DNA of 64,000 nucleotides from Hespellia stercorisuis DSM 15480 (GCF_900142165.1 NZ_FQZY01000006.1:97475-161474), one strand, 5' to 3'; shown: positions 43,929 through 53,819, counted from the stretch's first letter. Notes: a model not told the origin generated them from the letters alone. Made by a program: numbers and translations.

Positions 43929-45661
43929 GTATAAATGAACGATTACAGCATAAGTATGCTCTGTCAAAACAGGGTGCATCGGATATGATGAAAGCATTTG
44001 TCAGTGTCACATGCTCCGACATTGTACTAATGTTTCCAGTCGGGCTGCTGTACTATTTGATCAGAGATTTCCTGAACAATTCTATAACGGGAAAACGCAT
44101 TCCGTTTTATGTGGCCGGATGCATCATTTGTCTGGCACTGATCATCATTACAACGTATATCCAATATAATGCAACATTTTTTGCAACGTATGTAGAAAGT
44201 GGAGTCCGAAGAACGACTTTGGCGGAGAAATTAAGAAAGCTGCCGTTATCTTTCTTTGGGAAAAAGGATCTTGCAGATCTGACCAGCACGATCATGGCAG
44301 ACTGTGCGACACTGGAGACAGCGTCGTCCCACTGGATACCGGAATTGGTGGGTGCAATGATTTCAACCTGCCTGATTGCTGTTTCACTGTTTTTCGTTGA
44401 CTGGAGGATGGCCATTGCAGCACTTTGGGTACTGCCGGTGGCATTTGTGATCGTGCTGTCTGCATCGAAGGTCATGAACCGATCCGGCAAGAAGCATATG
44501 AAACTGAAGATGGACTGTGCAGACGGAATACAGGAATGCCTGGAAACGGTGAGAGATCTGAAGGCCAATAATGCACAGTCTGCCTACATGAACGGATTAG
44601 AAACAAAAATCCGGGCGGTAGAAAAGCATGCAATTGTAAATGAACTGATAACGGCTGTCTTTGTCTCCGCAGCACAGATGATTCTGAAATTGGGGATTGC
44701 AACGGTCGCGCTTGTGGGAGGGATTCTGCTGGTAAACAAAAGTCTGGATGTAGTTACATTCTTTATGTTTCTTTTGCTGGTATCCAGACTATATGATCCG
44801 ATGCAGATTTCTCTGCAGAATCTGGCTGCGATTATTGCAGCGGAGGTTCCGTGCGGGCGCATGGACGAGATCTTATCACACGAGGTGCAGACCGGAAGGG
44901 AGACCCTTACGAACCAGGGCTGCGATGTGACGTTTGAACGGGTTGGATTTACGTATAATGCGGACGAAACGGTTCTGAAAGAAGTGTCATTTACCGCAAA
45001 ACAAGGTGAGGTCACGGCACTGATCGGACCATCCGGCGGAGGAAAAACTACGGTATCAAGGCTTGCAGCACGTTTCTGGGATGCGAATCAGGGAAGGATT
45101 AAGATTGGTGGTATGGAAGTATCAGAAACCGATCCGGAGACATTGATGTCATTGTATGCAATTGTGTTTCAGGATGTGACGTTGTTCAATAATACCGTGA
45201 TGGAGAACATTCGAATCGGAAGGAAGGACGCGACGGACGCAGAAGTAATTGCAGCCGCAAAACTGGCGCATTGTGATGAATTTGCGGAGAAGCTGCCCGA
45301 AAAATGGAACACGATGATCGGAGAAAACGGATCGGAATTATCCGGAGGAGAAAGACAGCGGATATCAATTGCAAGGGCGTTTTTAAAGGATGCACCGATT
45401 ATCCTGTTGGACGAGGCGACCACATCGCTGGATGTGGACAATGAGACACTGATTCAGGAGGCGTTATCAAAATTGATTCAGAACAAGACCGTTCTGATTA
45501 TCGCGCACCGGATGCGGACTGTTGCGAACGCAGATAAGATCGTCGTATTAAAAGACGGCATCGTGGCAGAGCAGGGGAGTCCGGAGGAACTGATCCGGAA
45601 AAATGGAATCTATCAGCATATGATCCAGATGCAGTTAAAGGCGGAAGCGTGGAAAATCTAG
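43925..45661 (+). CDS. ABC exporter-fold half-transporter 1B (IrtAB/YbtPQ-like)
   Basis: 578 residues, partner of 1A. TM part with LPLSFFGKKDLADLTSTIMA, FVDWRMAIAALW and ECLETVRDLKANNAQ; ATPase domain with Walker A GPSGGGKTT near 368, signature LSGGE near 471, IILLDEATTSLDV and IAHR. Both subunits of this pair have complete ATPase motifs, so both sites may hydrolyse ATP. AGGAGGTGCATTATC precedes the ATG. No clear terminator follows before the next TetR promoter at 45760. Confidence 0.88.
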   Translation: MSINERLQHKYALSKQGASDMMKAFVSVTCSDIVLMFPVGLLYYLIRDFLNNSITGKRIPFYVAGCIICLALIIITTYIQYNATFFATYVESGVRRTTLAEKLRKLPLSFFGKKDLADLTSTIMADCATLETASSHWIPELVGAMISTCLIAVSLFFVDWRMAIAALWVLPVAFVIVLSASKVMNRSGKKHMKLKMDCADGIQECLETVRDLKANNAQSAYMNGLETKIRAVEKHAIVNELITAVFVSAAQMILKLGIATVALVGGILLVNKSLDVVTFFMFLLLVSRLYDPMQISLQNLAAIIAAEVPCGRMDEILSHEVQTGRETLTNQGCDVTFERVGFTYNADETVLKEVSFTAKQGEVTALIGPSGGGKTTVSRLAARFWDANQGRIKIGGMEVSETDPETLMSLYAIVFQDVTLFNNTVMENIRIGRKDATDAEVIAAAKLAHCDEFAEKLPEKWNTMIGENGSELSGGERQRISIARAFLKDAPIILLDEATTSLDVDNETLIQEALSKLIQNKTVLIIAHRMRTVANADKIVVLKDGIVAEQGSPEELIRKNGIYQHMIQMQLKAEAWKI

Positions 45662-45759
45662 TGTGCTGACATGATGCAAAGCTGCCACGGAAGAGCTAAG
45701 TACAGGAATGTGACAATACCGCTTCTAATGACAACAATTCTCAACAAAGCCAAAGCTTA

Positions 45760-45820
45760 TTGACAGAAAGAATAGACGGAGATAAAATAACCATGTTATT
45801 AAATAACGTGGTTATTTTAT
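45760..45820 (+). promoter_or_regulatory. Promoter and long palindrome of TetR gene 2
   Basis: TTGACA (45760-45765), 17 bases and TAAAAT (45783-45788). A palindrome with 19-base arms and one mismatch (45782-45820, centre A 45801; arms include AATAACCATGTTATT) overlaps the -10 and the start region. Autorepression by the TetR protein is the simplest reading. Confidence 0.75.
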
Positions 45821-45839
45821 TGCGGAAAAGGAGACAAGA

Positions 45840-46460
45840 ATGCGACCAACAAATGAGAAGCTTGCTTCGGATATTCTGGAAGCAGGGAAACAGGAATTTT
45901 TGTCCAAGGGCTTTAAGGGGGCAAATCTGAGAAATATAGCGTCTTCTCTAGGCGTTACGACCGGGGCAATCTATCGCTATTATACAGACAAAGAAGAAAT
46001 ATTTTCAACACTGGTAGAAGAACCAGCCCATACATTAACAGAGAAATACAGGACCCTCCAGAAAGAATTTTCAGCGAGACCGTTAGAGGAGCAGCTGTCA
46101 GGCCTTCCAGAGATATCAGAATCAGGGCATGATTGGATGATGGAACACATCTATAATCATTATGAGGCGTTCAAACTGATTATTTGCTGCTCCACAGGGA
46201 CACAGTATGAGCATTACATGGAAACGCTGGCAGAGATTGAGACCAATTCCGGAATTCTTTTGATGGAACGGATGGAGGCGGCAGGGATGAAGTTTCGACA
46301 TATTGACGAGGATATGGTACATATGCTGTCAAGTGCATTATTCAGCGGCATTTTCGAGACGGTACGCCATGACATGCCAAGAGAAAAAGCATTTGCTTAT
46401 ATGGATGGAATCCGGGAATTTTATTCCGCAGGGTGGTTTCAAATTTTAGGGATATCCTGA
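45840..46460 (+). CDS. TetR-family regulator 2
   Basis: 206 residues. HTH: ILEAGKQEFLSKGFKGANLR, NIASSLGVTTGAIYRYYTDK. The helical C-terminal domain has MMEHIYNHYEAFKLIICCST, where a ligand may bind. It is a paralog of the regulator at 53202: both share KQEFL-x-KGF, VTTGA-x-Y and KEE-x-F. AAAAGGAGACAAGA precedes the ATG. It sits between ABC operons 1 and 2 and may control one or both. Confidence 0.9.
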   Translation: MRPTNEKLASDILEAGKQEFLSKGFKGANLRNIASSLGVTTGAIYRYYTDKEEIFSTLVEEPAHTLTEKYRTLQKEFSARPLEEQLSGLPEISESGHDWMMEHIYNHYEAFKLIICCSTGTQYEHYMETLAEIETNSGILLMERMEAAGMKFRHIDEDMVHMLSSALFSGIFETVRHDMPREKAFAYMDGIREFYSAGWFQILGIS

Positions 46461-46481
46461 TATCTGGAATATCCCTTTTCT
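46449..46481 (+). terminator. Terminator of TetR gene 2
   Basis: GGGATAT pairs with ATATCCC and is followed by TTTTCTTC; the stem covers the stop codon. Confidence 0.65.
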
Positions 46482-46492
46482 TCTGATTGCAG

Positions 46493-46508
46493 GTTAGCAA
46501 AATCTAAC
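46493..46508. promoter_or_regulatory. Operator of ABC operon 2, GTTAG-N6-CTAAC
   Basis: GTTAGCAAAATCTAAC lies about 80 bases before the first gene of ABC operon 2, just after the TetR terminator. No consensus promoter is obvious around it. Confidence 0.7.
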
Positions 46509-46584
46509 TGAGGTTGGGAGTATCAAAAAGCATGTAACCAGATTTCTCTGGATACAAATAATAGATAAAGGAGTGAACAAATTT

Positions 46585-48330
46585 ATGAAAGAAAAAAAGA
46601 AAGAGTCACCATTTTCCCGGCTTTGGAGCTGGGCGAAAGATTATCATGGCGGTTTTTACGGCTCTGTCCTGCTGGCAATGCTGGGAGTGGGGGGAAGTAT
46701 GGTCGCCTATTTCAGTGTTGCGGCGATGATTCGCATCCTGCTGACCGGAGGCGGGTTAGGCGCGTGCATGCACTGGTGTCTGCTGATGCTGATTGGATAT
46801 GTGGCAAAGTCCCTTTGTTCTGCTGCTTCCACAGCGTTGTCTCACCGAGCGACTTACCATGCACTCAGAGATTTGAGAAAACAGCTTTTGGCGAAATTAT
46901 CCCGTGTACCCATGGGAACCATTCTGGATACGCCGTCGGGACAGTATAAGACCACGATTGTAGACCGGGTGGAGGGGATGGAGCCAACATTGGCACATCT
47001 GATCCCGGAGATGACATCCAATCTGCTGATTCCGATTTTTATCGCAGTCTATATATTCTGCATTGACTGGAGAATGGGACTGGCGTCTCTTGCGACAACC
47101 GTAATCGGAATGATTGCCGCATCCCAGAGCGCAAAGACTTATGCTGTTAAATGGGACGGTGCAGTGGCTGTGGGACGGAAAATGGCCAATGCCATTGTGG
47201 AATACATCGGCGGAATCCAGATTGTAAAGGCATTTAGCCAGTCGGCGGGATCCTATCGCAGATATGCAGATGCGGTGGAGGAGAATGCGGTCTACTATAA
47301 GAACTGGATGAAAGAAAATCAGAAATTCATGTGTATTATGCAGACAGTCACACCGTCCGTTCTGCTGGTGGTACTGCCAGTTGGTCTGCTTCTCTGGTCT
47401 CAAGGAGGTTTAAGTGCTGCTGATTTTATGACAGTGATTGTGTTGTCACTGGGGTTTACAGGACCATTTCTTGCGGCCATGTCTTTTGTGGATGAGCTTG
47501 CGGTGGTCGGAACCAATGTAGATGAGATTAACGATATTCTGGAAGCCCGGGAACTGGAGCGCCCAGAGAAAAAAGTGACATTAAAAGACCGGATGATTCA
47601 ACTGGAGCAGGTTTCATTTACCTATGGAAAAGAGGATGAGAAGGTGCTGAGCGATGTCAGTCTGACAATCAGGCCACAGACGGTCACCGCGCTGGTTGGC
47701 CCGTCCGGTTCCGGAAAATCCACCATTGCCAAGCTGATTGCCGGCCTGTGGGATGTGAGCGGTGGTTCGATTCTGATGGGAGGATGCGATATTCGGGATA
47801 TTCCATTGGATCAGCTGAATCAGCAGATTGCATATGTCTCACAGGACAATTATCTGTTTAACCGTACCGTGCGTGACAACATCCGTATGGGACGTCTTGA
47901 CGCATCGGACAGGGAAGTGGAGGCAGTGGCGAAGGCTGCTGGCTGTGACTCCTTTATCCGGGCGCTGGATCAGGGGTATGACACAGTGTGCGGCTCCGGC
48001 GGCGGACATCTCTCCGGCGGAGAAAAGCAGCGGATTTCCATTGCGAGAGCCATGCTAAAGGACGCACCGATCGTAATATTAGACGAGGCAACAGCCAGCG
48101 TGGATCCAGAAAATGAAGCTGTCATTCAAAAGGCGATCCTTGCACTGACAAAAGGAAAGACATTGATTGTCATTGCACACCGTCTGTCTACCATCGCAGA
48201 TGCAGACTGTATTGTAGTGGTGAGTAAAGGAAAAATTGTGGCACAGGGAACGCAAAAGGAACTTTTGGAAAGCTGTCCGTTGTATGCCCGGATGTGGCAG
48301 GCACATATCGGCACAAAAGATGCAGCGTAG
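46585..48330 (+). CDS. ABC exporter-fold half-transporter 2A (IrtAB/YbtPQ-like)
   Basis: 581 residues. TM part with CIDWRMGLASLATTVIG and EYIGGIQIVKAFSQSAGSY; ATPase with Walker A GPSGSGKST near 371, signature LSGGE near 475, IVILDEATASVDP and IAHR. ATG 46585 is taken, with AAAGGAG 11 bases upstream; a GTG at 46573 falls inside that site. Same family and layout as subunits 1A and 3A, so the three operons look like diverged duplicates. It precedes its partner by 23 bases. Confidence 0.88.
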   Translation: MKEKKKESPFSRLWSWAKDYHGGFYGSVLLAMLGVGGSMVAYFSVAAMIRILLTGGGLGACMHWCLLMLIGYVAKSLCSAASTALSHRATYHALRDLRKQLLAKLSRVPMGTILDTPSGQYKTTIVDRVEGMEPTLAHLIPEMTSNLLIPIFIAVYIFCIDWRMGLASLATTVIGMIAASQSAKTYAVKWDGAVAVGRKMANAIVEYIGGIQIVKAFSQSAGSYRRYADAVEENAVYYKNWMKENQKFMCIMQTVTPSVLLVVLPVGLLLWSQGGLSAADFMTVIVLSLGFTGPFLAAMSFVDELAVVGTNVDEINDILEARELERPEKKVTLKDRMIQLEQVSFTYGKEDEKVLSDVSLTIRPQTVTALVGPSGSGKSTIAKLIAGLWDVSGGSILMGGCDIRDIPLDQLNQQIAYVSQDNYLFNRTVRDNIRMGRLDASDREVEAVAKAAGCDSFIRALDQGYDTVCGSGGGHLSGGEKQRISIARAMLKDAPIVILDEATASVDPENEAVIQKAILALTKGKTLIVIAHRLSTIADADCIVVVSKGKIVAQGTQKELLESCPLYARMWQAHIGTKDAA

Positions 48331-48353
48331 ATCGTTCCAGGGAGGGATAGAGA

Positions 48354-50081
48354 ATGTTTGGTGTATTAAAAAAGATTTTTGGATTTGCAGGCAGCAAAAA
48401 GAAGCTGCTGACGAAAGCGATGGTGATTTCTTTCTGTGGAGCCGTTTTTTCGGCAATGCAGTTTGGGGCGCTGATGCTTGCGCTGGATCAGGTGCTCTCC
48501 GGGCAGCAGGCAGGAATGCTGCCGGTGATAGCTATTCTGCTGATATCGGTACTTGGGCGGATACTCTGTTTTTATTATTCTGTGAATGAAGAGACGGAGG
48601 TAGGCTATTTTATGGTGGCGGAGAAGCGGATACATATCGGTGACAGACTACGTTATATTCCGATGGGGTATTTCAACGATAACAGTCTGGGAAATATCAC
48701 TGCGGTGGTCACGACCACACTTTCCGAGGTGGAGAACTCCGCGTCCCGGTGTCTGGTCATGGTTGTTGGTGGTTTTTTAAATACCTTTGCACTTTGCCTT
48801 GCTCTTACGGTGGCAGACTGGCGTATGGGTCTGATAGGTATCTGTGGAATTCTGGTGTATTTGTGGGCAACGGAGATGTCTCAGAAGGCAACTTCAAAGA
48901 CCGGCCCGGGAAGACAGACAGCACAGATCAATCTGGTGGAAGCAGTGTTGGAATACATACAGGGGATGAGTGTAGTAAAGTCCTATGGTTTGGAGAAGGA
49001 CAATGATCAGATGGCAGCAAGAACCATCGAGGAAAGCTGCAAAAAAACACTGTCACTGGAAGCATCTATCACACCGTGGATGGCAGTGCGTCAATTGGTG
49101 ATCCGTGGATTTTCCGTGATCATGGTGGTGTGCTCTCTGGTATTTTACAGCGGGGGAACCATGTTGTTATCTCGTTGTCTGCTGATGCTGATTGCTTCAT
49201 TTATCCTGTACCAGGAACTGGAAAGTGCCGGAAACATGTCGGATACGCTTCAGATGTTGGGAGCTTCCATCGATAAGGCTAATTCCATCGATGATACTCC
49301 GGTCATGGACATTGACGGGAAAGAACTTGCGCCAAAGGATGCGGGAATTACATTTGAAAATGTGACGTTCTCCTACGGGGACCGGCGGATACTGGATGGT
49401 GTCAGCTTTGCAATACCGGAGAAAACGACAACGGCTGTGGTGGGCCCTTCCGGTGGAGGAAAGACCACACTCTGCAATCTGACAGCCAGATTCTGGGATG
49501 TGGAAAGTGGAACAATCCGTCTCGGTGGACGGGATATTACCGATTATAAGCTGGACAGTCTGATGAAGAATATCTCCATGGTATTTCAGGATGTCTATCT
49601 GTTTCAGGACACCATCGAAAACAATATCAAATTTGGAAAACCCGATGCCTCCCATGCACAGGTGGTGGAGGCAGCAAAAGCGGCCTGCTGTCATGAATTT
49701 ATAATGGAGTTGCCAAATGGGTATGATACCGTGGTGGGAGAAGCCGGCGGAAGTCTCTCCGGCGGAGAAAAGCAAAGAATCTCTATTGCGAGAGCCATGC
49801 TGAAGGATGCACCGATCATTATTTTAGACGAGGCAACTGCAAGCGTGGATCCGGAGAATGAAGCGGAACTTCAGGCGGCCATCGATGCCCTGACGCATGA
49901 CAAGACTATCATTATGATTGCCCACAGGCTGAAAACCGTGCGCAGCGCAGATCAGATTCTGGTGTTGAGCGGCGGACAGATTGTGCAGAGAGGAACCCAT
50001 GCGGAACTGATCCGGCAGGAAGGCCTGTACGCTGATTTTATTGGCGAGAGGAAAGAAGCGATAGGGTGGAAATTAGCATAG
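48354..50081 (+). CDS. ABC exporter-fold half-transporter 2B (IrtAB/YbtPQ-like)
   Basis: 575 residues. TM part with YIPMGYFNDNSLGNITAVVT, VADWRMGLIGICGILVYLWA and EYIQGMSVVKSYGLEKDN; ATPase with Walker A GPSGGGKTT near 363, signature LSGGE near 467, IIILDEATASVDP and IAHR. AGGGAGGGATAGAGA precedes the ATG. It pairs with 2A and is most similar in its P-M-G-Y-F and GKPDA segments to subunit 3B at 55774. Confidence 0.88.
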   Translation: MFGVLKKIFGFAGSKKKLLTKAMVISFCGAVFSAMQFGALMLALDQVLSGQQAGMLPVIAILLISVLGRILCFYYSVNEETEVGYFMVAEKRIHIGDRLRYIPMGYFNDNSLGNITAVVTTTLSEVENSASRCLVMVVGGFLNTFALCLALTVADWRMGLIGICGILVYLWATEMSQKATSKTGPGRQTAQINLVEAVLEYIQGMSVVKSYGLEKDNDQMAARTIEESCKKTLSLEASITPWMAVRQLVIRGFSVIMVVCSLVFYSGGTMLLSRCLLMLIASFILYQELESAGNMSDTLQMLGASIDKANSIDDTPVMDIDGKELAPKDAGITFENVTFSYGDRRILDGVSFAIPEKTTTAVVGPSGGGKTTLCNLTARFWDVESGTIRLGGRDITDYKLDSLMKNISMVFQDVYLFQDTIENNIKFGKPDASHAQVVEAAKAACCHEFIMELPNGYDTVVGEAGGSLSGGEKQRISIARAMLKDAPIIILDEATASVDPENEAELQAAIDALTHDKTIIMIAHRLKTVRSADQILVLSGGQIVQRGTHAELIRQEGLYADFIGERKEAIGWKLA

Positions 50082-50096
50082 ATGAAAGGTACGAAG

Positions 50097-50124
50097 ACTC
50101 CCCGGTTTATCTGGGGAGTTTTTT
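50097..50124 (+). terminator. Terminator of ABC operon 2
   Basis: ACTCCCC pairs with GGGGAGT over 9 bases and runs into TTTTT. Confidence 0.85.
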
Positions 50125-50149
50125 CGGGCATTTTCAAAGTATATCTATC

Positions 50150-50178
50150 TTGCGGTGAAGTGCTAAACCATGTATAAT
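50150..50178 (+). promoter_or_regulatory. Promoter of the alanine dehydrogenase gene
   Basis: TTGCGG (50150-50155), 17 bases and TATAAT (50173-50178). Confidence 0.65.
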
Positions 50179-50224
50179 AAGAAAGCGTTTATAATACGAA
50201 ATAAAAAAAGAAGAGGGTAATAAG

Positions 50225-51391
50225 ATGAAAGCAGGTATATTAAAGGACATCAAAGTAGGAGAAAACCGTGTGATTGCGACGCCAGTAGAGGTGGCAAGCC
50301 TTATTGCAGACGGACATGAAGTTCTTGTGCAGAAAGGGGCGGGTGTCACCGCTGGATTTCCGGATGAAAAATACGCACAGGCTGGTGCAAAAATGGTGGA
50401 CACTGCGGAGGAAATCTATGGCACATGTGATTTCGTTGCAAAGGTAAAAGAGTTTGAACCATCAGAATTTGGTCTGCTCAGGGAGAATCAGATTGTATAC
50501 ACATGCATTCACCCGGCTGCACATCCGGAAGAGGTTCAGGCACTTTTAGACAAGAAGGTAATCGCGTTCACAGCGGAGGATTCTCATAGATATGGTTCGC
50601 CAAACTGTGAAGCTGCCGGAAAACAGGGTGCTTTGATGGGACTGGAGTCCATGCTTACAATCAATGGCGGAAAAGGAAAGTTTGTCAGTGGTCTCGGTGC
50701 TGCACCTGGAATGAAGGTTTTGATTCTGGGCGGCGGGATTGTCGGTCAGGCGGCGTTGACAGTACTGCATGCGCTGGGAGCCTGGGTGACAGTTGCGGAT
50801 ATTAATATCGGAACGCTGCGTACTCTGCAGAATCAGTATCAGCAGACCATCAATACCATGATCTCAAACAGAGAAAATATCCGACAGATTCTGCCGGAGA
50901 CAGATATGCTGCTGAACTGCGTCAAATGGCCAAAAGGAAACACCGAATATCTGGTCACAAAAGAAATGGTCAGAAGCATGGAACCGGGATCTGTTATTGT
51001 TGATATCAGCAATGATGACCAGGGAGCGATCGAGACCTTCCATGAGACCACGCATGAGAATCCAAGATATGTGGAGGAAGGTGTTGTACATTACTGCGTA
51101 AGCAATATTCCAGGAGCAATCGCGAACTCGACATCGGTGGCATACGCGGCATCTGTACTTCCTCATTTTACCAGTATTTTGAAGAATGGTGTGGAAGAAG
51201 CCTGTGCAAGAGACGGATTTTTAAGAAGAAGTCTTACGACCTATAAGGGATATCTTACCCACGAGGAGACAAGTGCACTTCAGAACCGTCCGTGGATCAG
51301 ACCGGAGCAGATTCTTGGAATTGCGGACAGAGAACTGGATCAGGCACCGCCGGCAACGGTTACACGCTCAGAAAATTTTATAAAACGATAA
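50225..51391 (+). CDS. ald: Alanine dehydrogenase
   Basis: 388 residues. The substrate-binding part has KVKEFEP with the conserved Lys (K75) and IHPAAHPEE with the catalytic His (H96). The NAD-binding fold has VLILGGGIVGQAALTVLHAL near 165-184 and ends in VTVADIN. The enzyme converts L-alanine to pyruvate, NADH and ammonia. The sequence is more divergent than typical Ald around 100-130, so a related amino-acid dehydrogenase is possible. AAAGAAGAGGGTAATAAG precedes the ATG. The NhaC antiporter gene follows after 79 bases, suggesting linkage of amino-acid use with sodium or proton balance. Confidence 0.85.
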   Translation: MKAGILKDIKVGENRVIATPVEVASLIADGHEVLVQKGAGVTAGFPDEKYAQAGAKMVDTAEEIYGTCDFVAKVKEFEPSEFGLLRENQIVYTCIHPAAHPEEVQALLDKKVIAFTAEDSHRYGSPNCEAAGKQGALMGLESMLTINGGKGKFVSGLGAAPGMKVLILGGGIVGQAALTVLHALGAWVTVADINIGTLRTLQNQYQQTINTMISNRENIRQILPETDMLLNCVKWPKGNTEYLVTKEMVRSMEPGSVIVDISNDDQGAIETFHETTHENPRYVEEGVVHYCVSNIPGAIANSTSVAYAASVLPHFTSILKNGVEEACARDGFLRRSLTTYKGYLTHEETSALQNRPWIRPEQILGIADRELDQAPPATVTRSENFIKR

Positions 51392-51470
51392 GAAGAGTGA
51401 ATGAAAATCACGTAAAATTACGGGAAGAGAGAACTAAAAATTACATGAAGTTTTAGGAAGAGGGAATGAA

Positions 51471-52871
51471 ATGGAAACAATGGGATTTATCTCGGTGATA
51501 CCGGCAATCATTGCAATTGTATTGTCGTTTGCCACTAAGAACACAGTAGTAGCGCTGGCAATAGCCTGCATAGCGGGAACACTTCTGGCAGGACAGGGGC
51601 CAATGGGGTTTCCGACACTTTTAAAAGAGAGTCTTGGCACAACAAGCTTTGCGTGGGTTATGCTTTTGAATACATTTATCGGAATTTTGGTGGCATATTT
51701 CCAGAAGACGGGAGCAATTCAGGGATTTTCACAGAAAGTCCATGAAAGAAATCTAAGCCGCAGGGGCGCGCAGCTCATGGCGTGGGTGCTTGGAATGTTT
51801 ATTTACTTCAGCGATTCCTTCAGCCCGCTGTTCGTCGGCTCGGTTATGAGGAGCATCACAGACAAAGCAAAGGTATCCAGAGAAAAGCTGGCCTACATTG
51901 CTGATTCGACCTCCGCACCGGTCAGCGTACTTATGCCGATTACCGGCTGGGCAGCTTATTTGATGGGACTTGCAGTCGGCGTAGGATGCATAACGACGGA
52001 TAAAGAAGCATCTGCACTGTTTTTAAAAGCAATTCCGTTTAACTTTTATCCTATTTTTGCGGTCGCTTTTGTAGGGTTGCTGGCGTCTGGAATTGTCAAA
52101 GATTTCGGACCGATGAAAAAAGCGGAAAAAAGAGCCATGGAAGAGGGGAAAGTTCTTCGTGACGGTGCCAACCCACTGATTGGAAAAGAATTGACGGAGA
52201 TGGAGGCTTATGAGGGAATCAAGCCAAGAGTATTCCTGAACTTTATTATGCCGGTTCTGATGATCGTCAGCATTGCGCTCGGCACCTACATAGCACTCAG
52301 CTCTGCGAAGACGATGGAAGCATTTTTGTTTGTCATTATTTTTATGACTGTCAGCATGCTGATCCAGGGCATTCCATTTAAAGAGGTCATGAATACGATG
52401 ACAGATGGTGTAAAGGGAGCAATTCCGGCCGTTATGCTGCTGGCACTTGCCTATTCTGTAAATGCATTGAGCTCACAGATGGGAACAGCCGGTTATATTA
52501 TTAATCTGACAGAGGGATTTTTAAAACCACATCTGCTGCCGGCAATTATTTTTCTTGTGTCCGCAGTTATGGCGTTCGCGACAGGTTCATCCTGGGGAAC
52601 GTTTGCAATCTGTATGCCGATCGCACTTCCGCTGGCATTCAGTTTTACAGGAAATACACTGACCACTCTGGTCATTGCAAGCTTTGCGGCAGTGGCAGGC
52701 GGTGGCGTATTTGGTGATCATTGCTCGCCGTTATCGGATACGACAGTACTTTCTTCGACCGGAGCAGCGGCGGATCATATTGATCATGTTAAGACACAGC
52801 TGCCATATGCCCTGGTTTGTGGAGGACTGGCACTTGTGGCATATTTGATCGTAGGATATGTATTTGTATAA
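51471..52871 (+). CDS. NhaC-family Na+/H+ antiporter
   Basis: 466 residues with about 11-12 TM helices. Family marks are SDSFSPLFVGSVMRSITDKA near 105-125, STSAPVSVLMPITGWAAYLM near 140-160, and the late FATGSSWGTFAICMPIALPL and GGGVFGDHCSPLSDTTVLSS followed by ADHIDHVKTQLPYAL. NhaC proteins exchange sodium for protons or couple to organic acids. AGGAAGAGGGAATGAA precedes the ATG. The gene is probably co-transcribed with the dehydrogenase; a terminator follows at 52957. Confidence 0.88.
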   Translation: METMGFISVIPAIIAIVLSFATKNTVVALAIACIAGTLLAGQGPMGFPTLLKESLGTTSFAWVMLLNTFIGILVAYFQKTGAIQGFSQKVHERNLSRRGAQLMAWVLGMFIYFSDSFSPLFVGSVMRSITDKAKVSREKLAYIADSTSAPVSVLMPITGWAAYLMGLAVGVGCITTDKEASALFLKAIPFNFYPIFAVAFVGLLASGIVKDFGPMKKAEKRAMEEGKVLRDGANPLIGKELTEMEAYEGIKPRVFLNFIMPVLMIVSIALGTYIALSSAKTMEAFLFVIIFMTVSMLIQGIPFKEVMNTMTDGVKGAIPAVMLLALAYSVNALSSQMGTAGYIINLTEGFLKPHLLPAIIFLVSAVMAFATGSSWGTFAICMPIALPLAFSFTGNTLTTLVIASFAAVAGGGVFGDHCSPLSDTTVLSSTGAAADHIDHVKTQLPYALVCGGLALVAYLIVGYVFV

Positions 52872-52956
52872 CCCTGCAGAGGATGTCTAGGAATAGCAGT
52901 AAAGTGGATGGATTTCGCGTATCCGTGTTACTGAAAAGATAGAAAGATTACATGGG

Positions 52957-52998
52957 AGAGCCGGAAAGCTGTAAATCAGTTTCCGGCTCTTATTTTAT
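52957..52998 (+). terminator. Terminator of the ald-nhaC unit
   Basis: AGAGCCGGAAA pairs with TTTCCGGCTCT over 12 bases, followed by TATTTTAT. Confidence 0.85.
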
Positions 52999-53127
52999 GC
53001 TGAAAATGAGCCGAAAGCCATCACATGGTACGGATATCACCTGGAGAATATCCGTCACCGGACGTCAATTGCAGCGAGAGGGTGCGGAAGCAGATATTGA
53101 GGGTAATTCTCATTACGCGGAAAAACA

Positions 53128-53186
53128 TTGACAGCAGGAGAAATGTTATATAGACTGATAATTGAATTATCGATAATTCAATTATC
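53128..53186 (+). promoter_or_regulatory. Promoter and 30-bp perfect palindrome of TetR gene 3
   Basis: TTGACA (53128-53133), 17 bases and a weak -10 TAGACT (53151-53156), then a perfect 30-bp palindrome (53157-53186; arms GATAATTGAATTAT, centre CG) placed over the likely transcription start and just before the ribosome site. It is the strongest palindrome in the window and a probable autoregulatory operator. Confidence 0.75.
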
Positions 53187-53201
53187 AATTGGAGGAAGAA
53201 A

Positions 53202-53819
53202 ATGGCAAAGCCGGATAAATCAATCGACCCAAGGATTCTTGATTGCGCAAAGCAGGAATTTTTAGAAAAGGGGTTTGAAAAAGCATCCCTGCAGAATATT
53301 TGCAAAAATGCAGAAGTGACAACAGGGGCACTGTACAAGAGATTCAAAGGAAAAGAGGAGCTGTTCTGTACGATCGTGGAGCCGACCATTGCAGCGATTT
53401 ATGAGATGGTTCAGAGCAGATCGGTGGAAAATCTCAGCCTGCTCAGTGATGAAGAACTGATTGGGAGCTGGAAGATGAAGGAAGAGAATGTGATGTCTTA
53501 TTTTCAATTCTTTTACCAGCACAAGGATGGGTTTGTTATGCTTTTAAAACACTCAGCAGGGACAAAGCATCAGGAATTTCACCATGAACTGGTGGCGTTG
53601 ATGGGTGACCACACAATACGCTACTATAAAGAAGGATATCAGCGCGGCTTGTTCCAGAGAAAAATCAGCGAGGTGGAATTTCATGTCCTTCTATCAGCAT
53701 TCTGGGAGACGGTTTACGAGCCGTTCATCCATGATATGCCATGGGCAGAGATTGAAAGCCATGTGAGACTGATCTGCAAATATTTTGACTGGCTCAGCGT
53801 TCTGGATATCAAACAATAG
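53202..53819 (+). CDS. TetR-family regulator 3
   Basis: 205 residues. HTH: ILDCAKQEFLEKGFEKASLQ, NICKNAEVTTGALYKRFKGK. The C-terminal part (YFQFFYQHKDGFVMLLKHSA) parallels that of the regulator at 45840. TTGGAGGAAGAAA precedes the ATG. It lies 212 bases before ABC operon 3 and has its own terminator, so the two are separate transcripts. Sensing a substrate of the ABC pair is a natural guess. Confidence 0.9.
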   Translation: MAKPDKSIDPRILDCAKQEFLEKGFEKASLQNICKNAEVTTGALYKRFKGKEELFCTIVEPTIAAIYEMVQSRSVENLSLLSDEELIGSWKMKEENVMSYFQFFYQHKDGFVMLLKHSAGTKHQEFHHELVALMGDHTIRYYKEGYQRGLFQRKISEVEFHVLLSAFWETVYEPFIHDMPWAEIESHVRLICKYFDWLSVLDIKQ

